Shown here: one piece after another, positions 42,721 to 51,839 of the stretch
How the letters are laid out: every line of letters starts with the position of its first letter
Numbering within the stretch: position 1 is the first letter of the stretch
Source of the DNA: Pseudomonadota bacterium
GTDB taxonomy: Bacteria > Myxococcota_A > Polyangia > GCA-2747355
DNA length: 64,000 nt
NCBI GenBank assembly: GCA_016711215.1
Contig: JADJTL010000006.1
Location: forward strand, 62,001-126,000
Reading direction: 5' to 3'
Notes under the pieces: model-generated
Database searches by the model: none
What the model saw: only the letters and a program-made list of their open reading frames with translations
Told to the model about the DNA's origin: nothing
Program-made: the position numbers and the translations under genes

Positions 42721-45700
42721 GATCTTCCCCCTCAGACGCGGACGCTTCCGCGCCGGTCGCGCCTTCAGCACGGCGCCCCGGTACCGCGTGTCCGGCGAGG
42801 TCCAGCGATGCGCAGGTGATGCCGACCACGACCCCAGCACCATCGCGCAGCGGCTCTACCGTCAGGTCCTGCAGGCAGGCGCTGCCGGCAATACTGGACC
42901 AGACCTGATGCCGCTCACCTCTTCCGCTCTCCAGCACCCGCCGCTTGATGGCGACCAGAACGGCGGCCTCCCGCGCTGGCCTGAGCTCCGCGTCGGTCTT
43001 GCCGAGGAGCTCGTCAGGGTCGCCGCCGTCGATGGGATTGAAGCTCCAAGTGTAGCGCAGATCCGAGTCCTGGTTGGAGAGCGCCACCGACGCAGTGCCC
43101 AGCGCGACCCGCAGGCGCTGCTCGCTCGCCCGCAGCGCCGCGCTCAGCTCGCGGGCCGCCGTGATGTCAACAAAGGTGACCACCGCGCCCTCGATCACGT
43201 TATCCAGGGTGCGATAGGGCTGGATGCGCATGCTGTACCAGCGGCCCTCGGCCGTCGCGACCTCCGCCTCCCTGGGGATCAGGGTGTCGAGCACCGACTG
43301 GGTGTCGGCCGTCAGGCTGCGGTAGCCCGGCAGGTTGGAGACAAGGTGGGCCAGGGGCCTGCCGAGATCGCCTTGGATCAGGTTGACGATCCGGGTGGCA
43401 GTGGGGGTGAAGCGCAGGATACGCAGCTGGTGGTCGACGAAGATGGTCGCGATGCCGGTGCCGGCAAGTAGGTTGTTCATGTCGTTATTGGCGCGCGACA
43501 GGTCAGCCACTTTCATTTGCAGCTCGGCGTTGACCGTGACGAGCTCCTCATTGATCGATTGCAGCTCCTCCTTGGAGGTCTCGAGCTCCTCGTTGGTGGA
43601 CTGCAGCTCCTCGTTCACCGACTGTAGCTCCTCGTTGGACGACTTGAGTTCCTCGTTGGAGGTCTCGAGCTCTTCGTTGGTCGTCTGGAGATACTCTTCC
43701 TTGGCCCGCAGCTCCTGCTTGAGCGCCGCGATGTGGGCGTCCGCCTGCGCAGTGGAGGCTGGCCGATCCTCAGGGGTCGCTGGGGCTGCAGCGTTGGCCA
43801 GCTCCACGAGCGCGGTCTGCTCGAGGATGACGAGATAGAGCGGCGACTCGGGCGAGGAGGCAGGGCCGACCGCGAGCGGACGAACGCTGAGGTTGACCGC
43901 GGTGAAGTCGCCGTTGGTCTTGACGCGCAGTGCTGGGCAGCGGACGGCTTCAGCGGTGGCGGCGGCGCGGTGCAGGGCGTTGGTCAGGGCGCGGCGCAGC
44001 CCCTGGCGGGCCATCGTCAGGATGTTGTTGGGGCCGCTCTCGCCCGGTGCGGGTTCCAGGTACATGCCCGTGCGCCCGTGGAGGTAGAGAATGTCGCCCT
44101 GGGCGGTGACGAGGGCCGCGGCCTGGACGAGCTGGAGCAAGAGCGCCTGCTCGGCCAGTTCGCGCAAGGGCGGCATCCTGCCGGAGCTCGCCTTCTCTCG
44201 CACCCTCGCGAGGGCCGTGTCGCTCGCCGCCACGGGTGGCAGGAAGCGGCCGAGCGCGGCGCGTTGGCCGCCCAGACGGTCCTCCTTGCGTTGGTAGAGC
44301 TTCTGCTTGCGGTCCAGCGCCGCGAAGAGCTCCGGGAAGTCGCCCACCGTCTCCGAGGTCCCCAGCAAGAGAAAGCCGCCCGGGAGCAAGGCGTAGTGGA
44401 AGAGCGGGATGAGCTTCTTCTGCAAGTCGCCGTCCAGGTAGATGAGCAGGTTGCGACAACTGATGAGATCGAGCTTGGAGAAGGGCGGGTCCCTGATCAC
44501 GTTCTGCTCGGAGAAGACCAGCATGTCGCGGATGCTCTTGTGAATACGGCAGCTGCTCTCGCCGGCGTCGATCGTGAAGAAGCGGGCCAGGCGCTCGGGG
44601 CTGAGGTCGGCAGCGATGGAGGCGGGGTAGCTTCCCGCCCGGGCCGCCGCGATCGCCTGGCTGTCGATGTCGGTGGCAAAGACCTGCACCTTGAAGCGCT
44701 GTCGCAGCGTCTCTTGGCGTTCGGCCAGCAGGATCGCCAGCGAATAGGCCTCCTCGCCGGTGGAGCAGCCCGGCACCCAGATCCGGATCGCGGCGTCGGC
44801 GCTCTTTCTGGCGAAGAGCCTGGGGATGACCTGTTCTTCGAGGGCCTTGAACGCCTCGGGGTCACGGAAGAAGCTCGTTACGCCGATCAGCAGGTCACGA
44901 AATAGCGCGTCCAGTTCCTGGGGCGTCTGCTGCACGAACTGGACGTAGGCCTGCATGGTCTCGATCTGGTGCACGGCCATCCGCCGTTCGATGCGGCGGT
45001 GGACGGTGGAGGGCTTGTACTGCGAGAAGTCGTGGCCGGTCCGCGCGCGAAGCAACCCGAGGACCTTCTTCTGCGCGCTCTCGCTCCCAGCCGGTCGAAG
45101 CTCGGTCCGCGGCAGCTTGCCGAAGGCATGGGTCGTGTAGGCGATGAGCTGAGCGGGCATCGCGCCCGGTGGCAGCTCGTAATCGACGAGGCCGGTGGCG
45201 ATGGCGCTGCGCGGCATGCCATCGTGATCGGTGGAGGCGGGCGCCTGGGCCATCACCATGCCGCCTTCGCCCTTGATCGCACGCACCCCCAGCGTGCCGT
45301 CGCTGCCCGTGCCCGAGAGCACCACGCCGATGGCTCGCTCGCGCTGGTCCCGCGCGAGCGACCGAAAGAAGAAGTCGATGGGCATGCGCTGGCCGCGCGG
45401 CGCGGTGGGCGCCAGCAGCTGCAGCGTGCCGTTCAGAAATGCCATGTCGCGGCCTGGCGGGATGATATAGGCGCAGTTCGGCCGCACGGCCATGCCGTCC
45501 TCGACCTCGAAGACCTGCATGCGGGTGTAACGCCGAATGATCTCGGTGAGAATGCTCTTGTGGTCGGGGGCGAGGTGCTGCACCAGCACGAAGGCCATCC
45601 CCGGTTCGGCGTTGGTGGGTATGGCGGAAAAGAAGGACTCGAAGGCCGCCAGGCCTCCCGCCGAGGCGCCGATACCGACGATGGGGATCCCGGCGCTGGG

Positions 45701-45883
45701 CCTCGAGACGGGCCTCCGCAGCTCGGCTGCGCCTGCTTCCACTGCGGCTGGTTCCACTGCAGAGAGAGCGCTGGCGCCCGTCGCCGGCTCGGGCGGCCTT
45801 GCCTCGGGCGCGGATTGCCTTGAGGCTGCCAACTGCCCCTTCGGCTGATTCGCCCCCTTCGGCCCATCCGCGTGTCGGGGCAT
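42704..45883 (-). CDS. CheB/CheR fusion protein with coiled coil and PAS domains
   Basis: 1,059 residues. After a disordered start, the CheB methylesterase domain (about 65-255) has IVGIGASAGGLAAF with the nucleophile Ser, LVQHLAPDHKS with His and VVLSGTGSDGTLG with Asp. The CheR methyltransferase follows (about 265-530), with TSFFRDPEAF and CSTGEEAYSLAILL. A long coiled coil repeats NEELxSxNEEL (about 735-800). Two PAS-like domains end the protein (TIFVDHQLRILRFTPTATRI and a later one). Such fusions adjust a receptor or act as sensors outside chemotaxis; no chemoreceptor is nearby. It drives the adjacent hybrid kinase by translational coupling. Confidence 0.93.
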   Translation of the reverse strand: MPRHADGPKGANQPKGQLAASRQSAPEARPPEPATGASALSAVEPAAVEAGAAELRRPVSRPSAGIPIVGIGASAGGLAAFESFFSAIPTNAEPGMAFVLVQHLAPDHKSILTEIIRRYTRMQVFEVEDGMAVRPNCAYIIPPGRDMAFLNGTLQLLAPTAPRGQRMPIDFFFRSLARDQRERAIGVVLSGTGSDGTLGVRAIKGEGGMVMAQAPASTDHDGMPRSAIATGLVDYELPPGAMPAQLIAYTTHAFGKLPRTELRPAGSESAQKKVLGLLRARTGHDFSQYKPSTVHRRIERRMAVHQIETMQAYVQFVQQTPQELDALFRDLLIGVTSFFRDPEAFKALEEQVIPRLFARKSADAAIRIWVPGCSTGEEAYSLAILLAERQETLRQRFKVQVFATDIDSQAIAAARAGSYPASIAADLSPERLARFFTIDAGESSCRIHKSIRDMLVFSEQNVIRDPPFSKLDLISCRNLLIYLDGDLQKKLIPLFHYALLPGGFLLLGTSETVGDFPELFAALDRKQKLYQRKEDRLGGQRAALGRFLPPVAASDTALARVREKASSGRMPPLRELAEQALLLQLVQAAALVTAQGDILYLHGRTGMYLEPAPGESGPNNILTMARQGLRRALTNALHRAAATAEAVRCPALRVKTNGDFTAVNLSVRPLAVGPASSPESPLYLVILEQTALVELANAAAPATPEDRPASTAQADAHIAALKQELRAKEEYLQTTNEELETSNEELKSSNEELQSVNEELQSTNEELETSKEELQSINEELVTVNAELQMKVADLSRANNDMNNLLAGTGIATIFVDHQLRILRFTPTATRIVNLIQGDLGRPLAHLVSNLPGYRSLTADTQSVLDTLIPREAEVATAEGRWYSMRIQPYRTLDNVIEGAVVTFVDITAARELSAALRASEQRLRVALGTASVALSNQDSDLRYTWSFNPIDGGDPDELLGKTDAELRPAREAAVLVAIKRRVLESGRGERHQVWSSIAGSACLQDLTVEPLRDGAGVVVGITCASLDLAGHAVPGRRAEGATGAEASASEGEDHDHRR

Positions 45884-46039
45884 ATCGAGTCGCTCCAGTC
45901 CGGCCTAGCTCGCTCGGATCATTCGCTTCATGGCAACCGCCGGACCAAGTGGGAGTGAGAGCCTACGCTGTGTCAAGGTGTTTCCGGCCGGCTCAGGGTC
46001 GGCTCCTTAGCGCGAGGGGTTGCCACCCTGCGGTGGCGC

Positions 46040-46729
46040 TCAATCGCTCCAGGGCGTGAGGAAGCCGCCAAGACCGATGATATGCGTCAGCTTGGTCGTG
46101 GCCGCTTCCGACTCGACTTCGAGCCGGTAATAGAGCTCGAGCTCGATCTTCCAGACCTCGAGCTGCGGCCCGAGGGTGAGGCGCCACTTTCGGGTCGGCG
46201 TGCTGGCGAGCAGGTTCAAGGCGAGGAAGTGCTCTGCCGAGAGCGTCGGCCGAAGGCGCTTGGTGAGCCTATACTTCGCACCCACCAGGTTGCGGAGGGT
46301 GGGCCGGTTCTGCAGCTCGCCGTCGCGATTCCACTCCCACTCGTCTTGGAAGCGCAGGCGGTACTTGAGGCGGAGCTTGGCCGCCTTCGCCGATAGCTGG
46401 CCGTCGACGAAGAGCCGGTGGCCGAACTCGAAGGCGCCACGCTTGTCGCGTTCGTAGATGAAGCGATAACCACCGGAGAAGCTCAGCCAGTCGGCCGGGC
46501 GGTGGCCGAGCTCCACCTGCGGCAGCAGGCTCTTCGCGCGGCTCAGGTGCTCGTCCAGTCTGAGCTGGGTCGAGAGCGCGAGACTGAAGCGGCCAGGCAG
46601 CGCGTGACCGAGGCCGGCCTCTAACCAGCTTTCGACGGAGTGCGTCGTCTCAGCGGCGGCGAGGCCCGGGCTGAGCAGGGCGAGCAGCCCTGCGGCGAGC
46701 CAGCAGCGCCGGCATGACCTCGCTTCCAT
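46040..46729 (-). CDS. DUF2490 outer-membrane-type protein
   Basis: 229 residues with a signal peptide (CWLAAGLLALLSPGLAAAET). The mature part is alternating beta strands with aromatic ends: ESWLEAGLGHAL, WLSFSGGYRFIYER, LRLKYRLRFQDEWEW, IELELYYRLEVE. This is the DUF2490 pattern, thought to be an outer-membrane barrel. Last gene of the CotH-VTC-DUF4956 operon; its ATG overlaps the stop of the DUF4956 gene by one base (TGATG). Confidence 0.82.
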   Translation of the reverse strand: MEARSCRRCWLAAGLLALLSPGLAAAETTHSVESWLEAGLGHALPGRFSLALSTQLRLDEHLSRAKSLLPQVELGHRPADWLSFSGGYRFIYERDKRGAFEFGHRLFVDGQLSAKAAKLRLKYRLRFQDEWEWNRDGELQNRPTLRNLVGAKYRLTKRLRPTLSAEHFLALNLLASTPTRKWRLTLGPQLEVWKIELELYYRLEVESEAATTKLTHIIGLGGFLTPWSD

Positions 46730-47412
46730 CAGGGCTTGGCCCTTCCTGCGTCACGCGTGGCTGCTGATTGGCCTCCGGGGCGGCTGGAGCCTGCTCTACG
46801 CCGCTCGTGGCAACCCCCGGTGACCAGGAGCTCGGCGGTATCGCGAAGCAGGTCGATGCTGTTGACGCGGTAGTCGAGCAGGTCGATGCCGAGACGATCG
46901 CGCAGATCCGCGCGAAGCTCGTCCTCGCGGCCCGGTTGCAGCAGCTCGAGCTTGTCGAAGACGACGAGCCGGCTGTCCGCCTTGGTCGAGAAGGGCAGGT
47001 ACTCGAGGACGGCTGTCAGGCCGACGATAGCGCTGTTGATGAACGCCAGCTCGGCGACGCTGACCTTCTTGTTGGCGACCGCGTTGAGAATCGCGAGGCC
47101 GAGCACGATGAAGAGGTAGGTCAGGTCGCGCACGGCGATCGCTTCGGTGCGGTAGCGCAGCACCCCGAAGACGGCGAACAAGCCGAGGGCGAACCCCAGA
47201 TCGACGGGGACCTTGCGCAGCAGCACGCAGATCGCGAAGGTGATGATGTTGAGCATGACGCACGAGAACGCGAAGTCTCGCCGGGCGTGCAAGCGAAGGT
47301 ACACGAGCCTGATCACGAGCCAAACGAAGAAGAGGTTGAACGCCATCCGGACGACGAGCCTGCTGAAGTCCGTCGCGTCGAAGATGTGTTCCATGCCGAA
47401 GAGCTCAGCCAT
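46729..47412 (-). CDS. DUF4956 membrane protein
   Basis: 227 residues with about five hydrophobic helices in the first 140 residues (FNLFFVWLVIRLVYLRL, FSCVMLNIITFAICVLL, DLGFALGLFAVFGVLRYRTE, YLFIVLGLAILNAV). The FGVLRYRTEAIAVRDLTYLF segment is typical of DUF4956. A soluble tail includes FDKLELLQPGREDELRADLR. I start at the ATG 47412, eight bases inside the polyphosphate polymerase gene. DUF4956 recurs with VTC and CotH proteins in many bacteria; its role is unknown. Confidence 0.85.
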   Translation of the reverse strand: MAELFGMEHIFDATDFSRLVVRMAFNLFFVWLVIRLVYLRLHARRDFAFSCVMLNIITFAICVLLRKVPVDLGFALGLFAVFGVLRYRTEAIAVRDLTYLFIVLGLAILNAVANKKVSVAELAFINSAIVGLTAVLEYLPFSTKADSRLVVFDKLELLQPGREDELRADLRDRLGIDLLDYRVNSIDLLRDTAELLVTGGCHERRRAGSSRPGGQSAATRDAGRAKP

Positions 47413-48232
47413 CGATGACCTCCTGCAGGGCGCGCAGTCGCGGTTTGAGGCGATGGGCACGTACGCCGTGATTCAGCGCCATGATGCCCAGGCAGTACTT
47501 GCTCGCGCGCGCCTGGCCGGCGCCACGGGCGCGCAGGGCCTGCATGGCCAACGAGCTCGTGCAGAAGCGCGGCTGCTTCACCTCCGCGATCACGGCCTCG
47601 CCGAAGGAGCAGACCTCTCCCTGCCAGCAGACCCTCAGGTCGAGGTCGAAGGTCACGCGCTCCACTGCCGCGCGGCCGATCAAGGTGATGCGCCGGTACT
47701 CGACCAGGAGTGTGGGCTCGAGCGCGACCCGCGAAGGCGCGATGGCCTCGTCGACGAAGCGCCGAGCGGCGCCGTCGATCTGCGCCGTACCGTAGTCGAC
47801 CTGGCGGCGCAGCTTGTCGGTATGGCCGGGCCGTTGCGTCCGCTTCACCTCGAGGAAGGTGAGCGCGCGATCGTGGTAGTGACGCAGACGAACCTTGAAG
47901 CGGCGGCGCCGCCCGCGACGGTGGTCGTGAAAGAGCATCAGGTCGCGCGTGTCGAAGTAGAGCGACGCGTAGGCGCCCCAGGGGGCCCGAGGCGGCGCGA
48001 GCAACTCGAAGGAGGACGAGAGATCGCTCAGCACCGCGTGCAGCTTGCGGCGCCCGAAGAGGAACTTGGTATCCACGCGTCGTTGCAGCGCGCGCGAGGC
48101 CGCCAGCTCCGCGCCGACCCGGGCGTAGCCAAGGAGCAGGGCGAGCTCGGGTCGCTGCTGCAGGGGTGGCGCGGGCAGCAGCTCAGGCCGCAGGCTGTGA
48201 AGCGCGTCGTTGGGCGAGCGAGGCGTCGTCAT
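47405..48232 (-). CDS. VTC-domain polyphosphate polymerase
   Basis: 275 residues. The VTC tunnel-domain residues are visible: RRVDTKFLFGRRKL near 50, YASLYFDTRDLMLF near 90, RRFKVRLRHYHDRALTFLEV, and a late KYCLGIMAL. The family makes polyphosphate from nucleoside triphosphate. ATGA overlap with the CotH gene upstream and 8-base overlap with DUF4956 downstream. This order is a recurring bacterial cluster that probably builds or modifies a surface polymer. Confidence 0.88.
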   Translation of the reverse strand: MTTPRSPNDALHSLRPELLPAPPLQQRPELALLLGYARVGAELAASRALQRRVDTKFLFGRRKLHAVLSDLSSSFELLAPPRAPWGAYASLYFDTRDLMLFHDHRRGRRRRFKVRLRHYHDRALTFLEVKRTQRPGHTDKLRRQVDYGTAQIDGAARRFVDEAIAPSRVALEPTLLVEYRRITLIGRAAVERVTFDLDLRVCWQGEVCSFGEAVIAEVKQPRFCTSSLAMQALRARGAGQARASKYCLGIMALNHGVRAHRLKPRLRALQEVIDG

Positions 48233-49899
48233 GGCGCTGGCTGGGGCGCCGCTAGCGCCTCGCTCACGCGGGCACGGCGCGTCGCGAGGTGGGCTACCAG
48301 ACCCTGCTCGCCGTCGATCGACTGCCGGAAGGCTCGCGCGGAGGCGATGGTCGAATGGCTGGCCTGCTCTCCCTGGTCGCCGACGACATGGGGCTCAATC
48401 AGACTGTGAAGCTCGCGCAGGCGCGCGACGGCGCTCTCGGGCTCGAAGAGCCCACCAAGCGCCTCGAGCAGCAGGTCACGGTAGCGCTGCAGGTAGGTTG
48501 GATCGGCCAAGGTGCGGCTGATCAGTGGCCAGCTCGATCCCGCGCTGGTGTGAAACATCTCGGCATAGGCGTTCGTCTCGGCCGTTGGTGGCAAGGGGCC
48601 GGCAGCGCCCGCGCCGCCGTCAGCGATGGCGTTGCCCCTGACCCTCAGCGCCTCGTTGTGATCCCAGGGAATCCAGCGCAGCGCGCCGCTCTTGGCGGGA
48701 TCGCCGTAGAGATAGTAGTTATGCGCCATCTGGCCATAGCTGTCCCAGTTCTGCATCGCGGTGTTGACGGCGAGCCAGCGCAGGAAGGCGTCGACGTCGA
48801 AGGTCGCCTCGAGCGCCGCGCGCCAGGCCGGAGCGTCGCGCTGATCGGCGAGTAGCGCGGACACCGCGGCCTCTACATCCGACCAGTCTTCGCTGGCTTC
48901 GTGGTTCTTCTTCACGAAGCCTGCCTGATCGAAGCGAGTCCAGTCGGCGCCGGACCCGTCCGGCTTGTAGAGGTTGCCGTCGTGGCTCCCCAGCTGCGAA
49001 TCGAGCATCGCTCGGTCTGAGGGGTCCTCGATCGCGGTGTACAAGCCCCAGTACTCCGGACCCGCGCCGACATCGACCGAGATCCGATAGAAGGCGCAGC
49101 GCGCCGCCGGCAGGCCACGGTCGCGGAGCAGCTCGCTGGCGAAGGCCTCACGAAGCTGGGCGTCGTCGGCATAGTTCGAGGCAAAGGTCAGCTCCTTGAA
49201 ACCGTAGAAACGCTGATCCTCGAGCTCGGGGTGCTCGGAGGCGTACTTGTCGAAGTGTAGGCGAAAGGGGAGCTTGCCGTTGCCTTGCGCATAACTCGAC
49301 GCCAGGGAGGAGTTGCCCTTGTAGCGCATGCCGACGGAGGACCATTGGTGGCCGCCATGACGCACCTCGACGGGCACATAGATCGGGTCCTGTGACGTCA
49401 AGCTCAGGGCGCCACCCGCTGGTCTTTCCCCCGCGCCGGGGAGGTCGCCCGCGGGCAGACAGAGCAGATCGGCGTTGAGCCGCCGGCAGGTCCCCTGCAG
49501 CGCCTGCGGCACCGTCACCGCGCAGGCCTGATCCTCGGCCAGCCCGGCGCACGCTTCGAGCGCCTGAGGAGCCTGAGGAGCCTGAGGAGCCTGAGGAGCC
49601 TGAGGAGCCTGAGGAGGAGGCTCTCTGCCGCCGGGCGGGACGCCGCCGCGGTCGCCGAAGAGGCCGGCGAGATCGTCCTGCATCGCCCGGAAGTCCGAGT
49701 CCTTGATGACGATCTCGATCGCATGCACCTCGCTGGTCGAAAAGAGCAGCGCGTAGTTTGGCGGCGTATCCTTGCCGTGCGTTGCGCTGGTCCAGCCCTC
49801 GGGTCGAGTGCTTCCCCCGCAGCTACAGAGCGCGAGCAGAGCCGCAGCGCCGCTCGTGGCGGAGCGGCCGAAGCGTCTTTTGCGTTCAGGATGATCCAT
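48229..49899 (-). CDS. CotH-type kinase-fold lipoprotein
   Basis: 556 residues. The lipoprotein signal ends in LLALCSC. A Pro/Gln/Ala linker follows (about 95-115; it comes from a 9-bp DNA repeat). The CotH domain has VGMRYKGNSSLASSY, LRLHFDKYASEHPELEDQRF, YGFKELTFASNYADDAQLRE, YWGLYTAIEDPSDRAMLD and the late RWIPWDHNEALR. CotH proteins have a protein-kinase-like fold and phosphorylate surface proteins in some bacteria. The ATG follows AAGGAGAG. First gene of the four-gene operon. Confidence 0.9.
   Translation of the reverse strand: MDHPERKRRFGRSATSGAAALLALCSCGGSTRPEGWTSATHGKDTPPNYALLFSTSEVHAIEIVIKDSDFRAMQDDLAGLFGDRGGVPPGGREPPPQAPQAPQAPQAPQAPQALEACAGLAEDQACAVTVPQALQGTCRRLNADLLCLPAGDLPGAGERPAGGALSLTSQDPIYVPVEVRHGGHQWSSVGMRYKGNSSLASSYAQGNGKLPFRLHFDKYASEHPELEDQRFYGFKELTFASNYADDAQLREAFASELLRDRGLPAARCAFYRISVDVGAGPEYWGLYTAIEDPSDRAMLDSQLGSHDGNLYKPDGSGADWTRFDQAGFVKKNHEASEDWSDVEAAVSALLADQRDAPAWRAALEATFDVDAFLRWLAVNTAMQNWDSYGQMAHNYYLYGDPAKSGALRWIPWDHNEALRVRGNAIADGGAGAAGPLPPTAETNAYAEMFHTSAGSSWPLISRTLADPTYLQRYRDLLLEALGGLFEPESAVARLRELHSLIEPHVVGDQGEQASHSTIASARAFRQSIDGEQGLVAHLATRRARVSEALAAPQPAP
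49562..49615. repeat. 9-bp tandem repeat inside the CotH gene, six copies
   Basis: Six perfect GCCTGAGGA units in frame, encoding the PQA linker of the CotH lipoprotein. Copy number could vary without breaking the frame. Confidence 0.92.
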
Positions 49900-50079
49900 G
49901 GGCTCTCCTTCCTGCGAGCGGCTGCGCTAGCCGCCGCAGCAAGCATCCCGGGTTGAGGACGGGCCTCCGGTTTGCCGTGGCGGTCGGTTTGCGGCCGCTC
50001 CTGCGACGGGAAACGATGGCGCCGGCGTTCCCTCGTCTGCAGTGCCTAGAAAGCGGAGCGGCCGGCGGCGTTAGTCGAA

Positions 50080-50682
50080 TCATCGGCCCGTCGCAGGCGA
50101 GCGCGGGGGCACGTTCAGGGGCCGCGAACCTTCCAGCGGAACGCAGGCGAGCGGGCCGCTGCCTCCGGGCCCTGCTCGACAAATCCCAGTCAGCGCACCG
50201 CCGCGGTGGTCGATGCGGCAGCGCGCGCTGGTCTTCGAGCCCGCGCAGGCTTGCACGGCCTCGGGGGGTGGGGGCCCGCCCGGTCGCCCGTGGCCGAGGA
50301 TATCGGGAGGCGGCTGATGGCCCCGCCTCTTGACCGCGCGGTCGAGGACGTTGCGTTGCGAGGGCGTCAGGATCGCGCGCAGCTCACGCTGCATGCGGTC
50401 ATGAATGTCGAGCACCCGAGGCATCACCTCCTGGCGAATGGCCTCGAGCTCCGGCCGATGACGGTCGCCAATCGCCCGGGCCTTCTCCCCCTGCTCCGGC
50501 GAGAGGTTGAGCCCGCGCGGGCCGGCGGGGCCGAAGGGCGCGGGACCCGCGGGTGGCCTCGGGCAATGGCCCAGCCAGCGATCGACGGCCGCTCCGGAAA
50601 GGCCGCCAGCGGCAAACACAGCGAGCAGCAAAACGGCTGTCCTGGCGCGTATGCCCCTCATCGATGGATCACCATTGCTCAT
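50080..50682 (-). CDS. Spy/CpxP-like periplasmic protein
   Basis: 200 residues with an N-terminal hydrophobic segment (RTAVLLLAVFAAGGLSGAAV). The middle reads LNLSPEQGEKARAIGDRHRP and MQRELRAILTPSQRNVLDRA, the two-helix LTxxQ pattern of the Spy/CpxP/ZraP group (periplasmic chaperones and metal-stress proteins). The C-terminus is Pro/Gly-rich with several Cys. It overlaps the membrane protein gene before it by 14 bases and ends an ECF sigma operon, so it is probably part of an envelope or metal stress response. Confidence 0.75.
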   Translation of the reverse strand: MSNGDPSMRGIRARTAVLLLAVFAAGGLSGAAVDRWLGHCPRPPAGPAPFGPAGPRGLNLSPEQGEKARAIGDRHRPELEAIRQEVMPRVLDIHDRMQRELRAILTPSQRNVLDRAVKRRGHQPPPDILGHGRPGGPPPPEAVQACAGSKTSARCRIDHRGGALTGICRAGPGGSGPLACVPLEGSRPLNVPPRSPATGR

Positions 50683-51016
50683 GGTCTACTCCCAGCGCCT
50701 CGAGTTGTTTCCAGGCCGTGTGGTTGTTGTCGCCGAGCGCCCAATACTGGAGGGCAAAGGCCGGGTCTTGCCCCTGCGCGAGCTCGCGGCTCGGTCGCGA
50801 GGTGAGCGACGGAGGCGCCGCCAGCCAGAGCGCGAGCGCGATCCCAGCCGCGAGCGCCAGCGCTGGTTTCAGCCAGGTGGCCAGCTGGGCCGAGACTGTC
50901 CGACGTGCCTGCGCCGCGGCTGCCGCCTGGGTCGCGAGCTCGGCAATCCGCTGCTCCCACCGCGTGCGATCGCGCGAGGGGTCGATCGAGGAGAAGTCGA
51001 AGCGTGGGTCGGTCAT
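50669..51016 (-). CDS. Small single-helix membrane protein next to an ECF sigma factor
   Basis: 115 residues. A charged cytoplasmic part (FDFSSIDPSRDRTRWEQRIA) and one membrane helix (LKPALALAAGIALALWLAA) are followed by about 40 periplasmic residues. Start ATG at 51016 overlaps the sigma stop (ATGA). Topology and position suggest an anti-sigma-like regulator, though no zinc-binding HxxxCxxC motif is present. Confidence 0.72.
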   Translation of the reverse strand: MTDPRFDFSSIDPSRDRTRWEQRIAELATQAAAAAQARRTVSAQLATWLKPALALAAGIALALWLAAPPSLTSRPSRELAQGQDPAFALQYWALGDNNHTAWKQLEALGVDHEQW

Positions 51017-51579
51017 GAGCGCTCCTCCAACAAGGCATCGGCGCGCAGCTCTGCCCGAAGTTGACGCCGTGCCTGGAACAGATGCTGGCGCGACATGACC
51101 TCCGACATGCCCAGGGCGGCGCCGATCTCGGCGTGCGTCCAGTCGTCGAGATCGTGTAGCAGCACAACCTCGCGCCGGGTTGGCGTCAGCAGGGTGAGCG
51201 CAGCCGCCACCCGCTCGCGCATGCCCGGATCCGTGGCGGGAGGGTCGACGGCGCCGGGTATCGCTACGACCTCGTGTCGCGGCACGTCTCGCAAGCGCCG
51301 ACTGTCGAGCCAGTTGAGCGCCCGGTGTCGCACCACGCCGAGGAGCCAAGCGCGAAACTTCGCCGGCTCCCGACAGGTGTCCAGCTTGGTGAAGGCCGAG
51401 AGCAGCGCGTCCTGCGCGATATCCTCCGCGTCTGCAGGTCGCCCGACCACGGCGAGGGCCACCGCGTAGGCCGCACGCAGGTACGCGCGGGCCAGCCGGG
51501 CGAAGGCCTCGCGATCGCCGCTCTGCGCGCGGCTGACGAGGGCAGCGGTGGCGTTCGCTTCGAGCCGCTCAGGCGCCAT
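51013..51579 (-). CDS. ECF-type RNA polymerase sigma factor
   Basis: 188 residues. Region 2 has SRAQSGDREAFARLARAYLR and GRPADAEDIAQDALLSAFTK; region 4 has LTPTRREVVLLHDLDDWTHA and EIGAALGMSEVMSRQHLFQA. The ATG at 51579 gives the usual length; an ATG at 51669 would add 30 residues without family resemblance. First gene of a three-gene coupled operon with the membrane protein and the Spy-like protein. Confidence 0.9.
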   Translation of the reverse strand: MAPERLEANATAALVSRAQSGDREAFARLARAYLRAAYAVALAVVGRPADAEDIAQDALLSAFTKLDTCREPAKFRAWLLGVVRHRALNWLDSRRLRDVPRHEVVAIPGAVDPPATDPGMRERVAAALTLLTPTRREVVLLHDLDDWTHAEIGAALGMSEVMSRQHLFQARRQLRAELRADALLEERS

Positions 51580-51839
51580 GGCTAGAGGATTTTCCCCTGA
51601 TCGGAAGGTGGGCGCGCAAGCGCGCCGGAAGGCGGGCGCTTGCCGCCCGAGGTGTTCCAGTGCCGTCATCCATCCAAGAAAGCCGAGAGCCCGCGAGCGT
51701 TAGCGGCCGCCGGTCGATCGCTCTCGCCACCAGGCAAGGCGCGGCGCCCGTTCCAGTCGCGGCGCATGACAGCATGGCTGGCTGCTTGCGCTGGTCGAGG
51801 GCCAGCGAGCCTGGCCCGCGTGGGGCGCGCCTGAGCGTC

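Noticed and set aside
43560..43690. DNA repeat array in the CheB/CheR gene
   Set aside because: The repeated CTCCTCGTTG-type words encode the NEELxSxNEEL coiled coil common to this family, so they reflect protein structure and not slippage.
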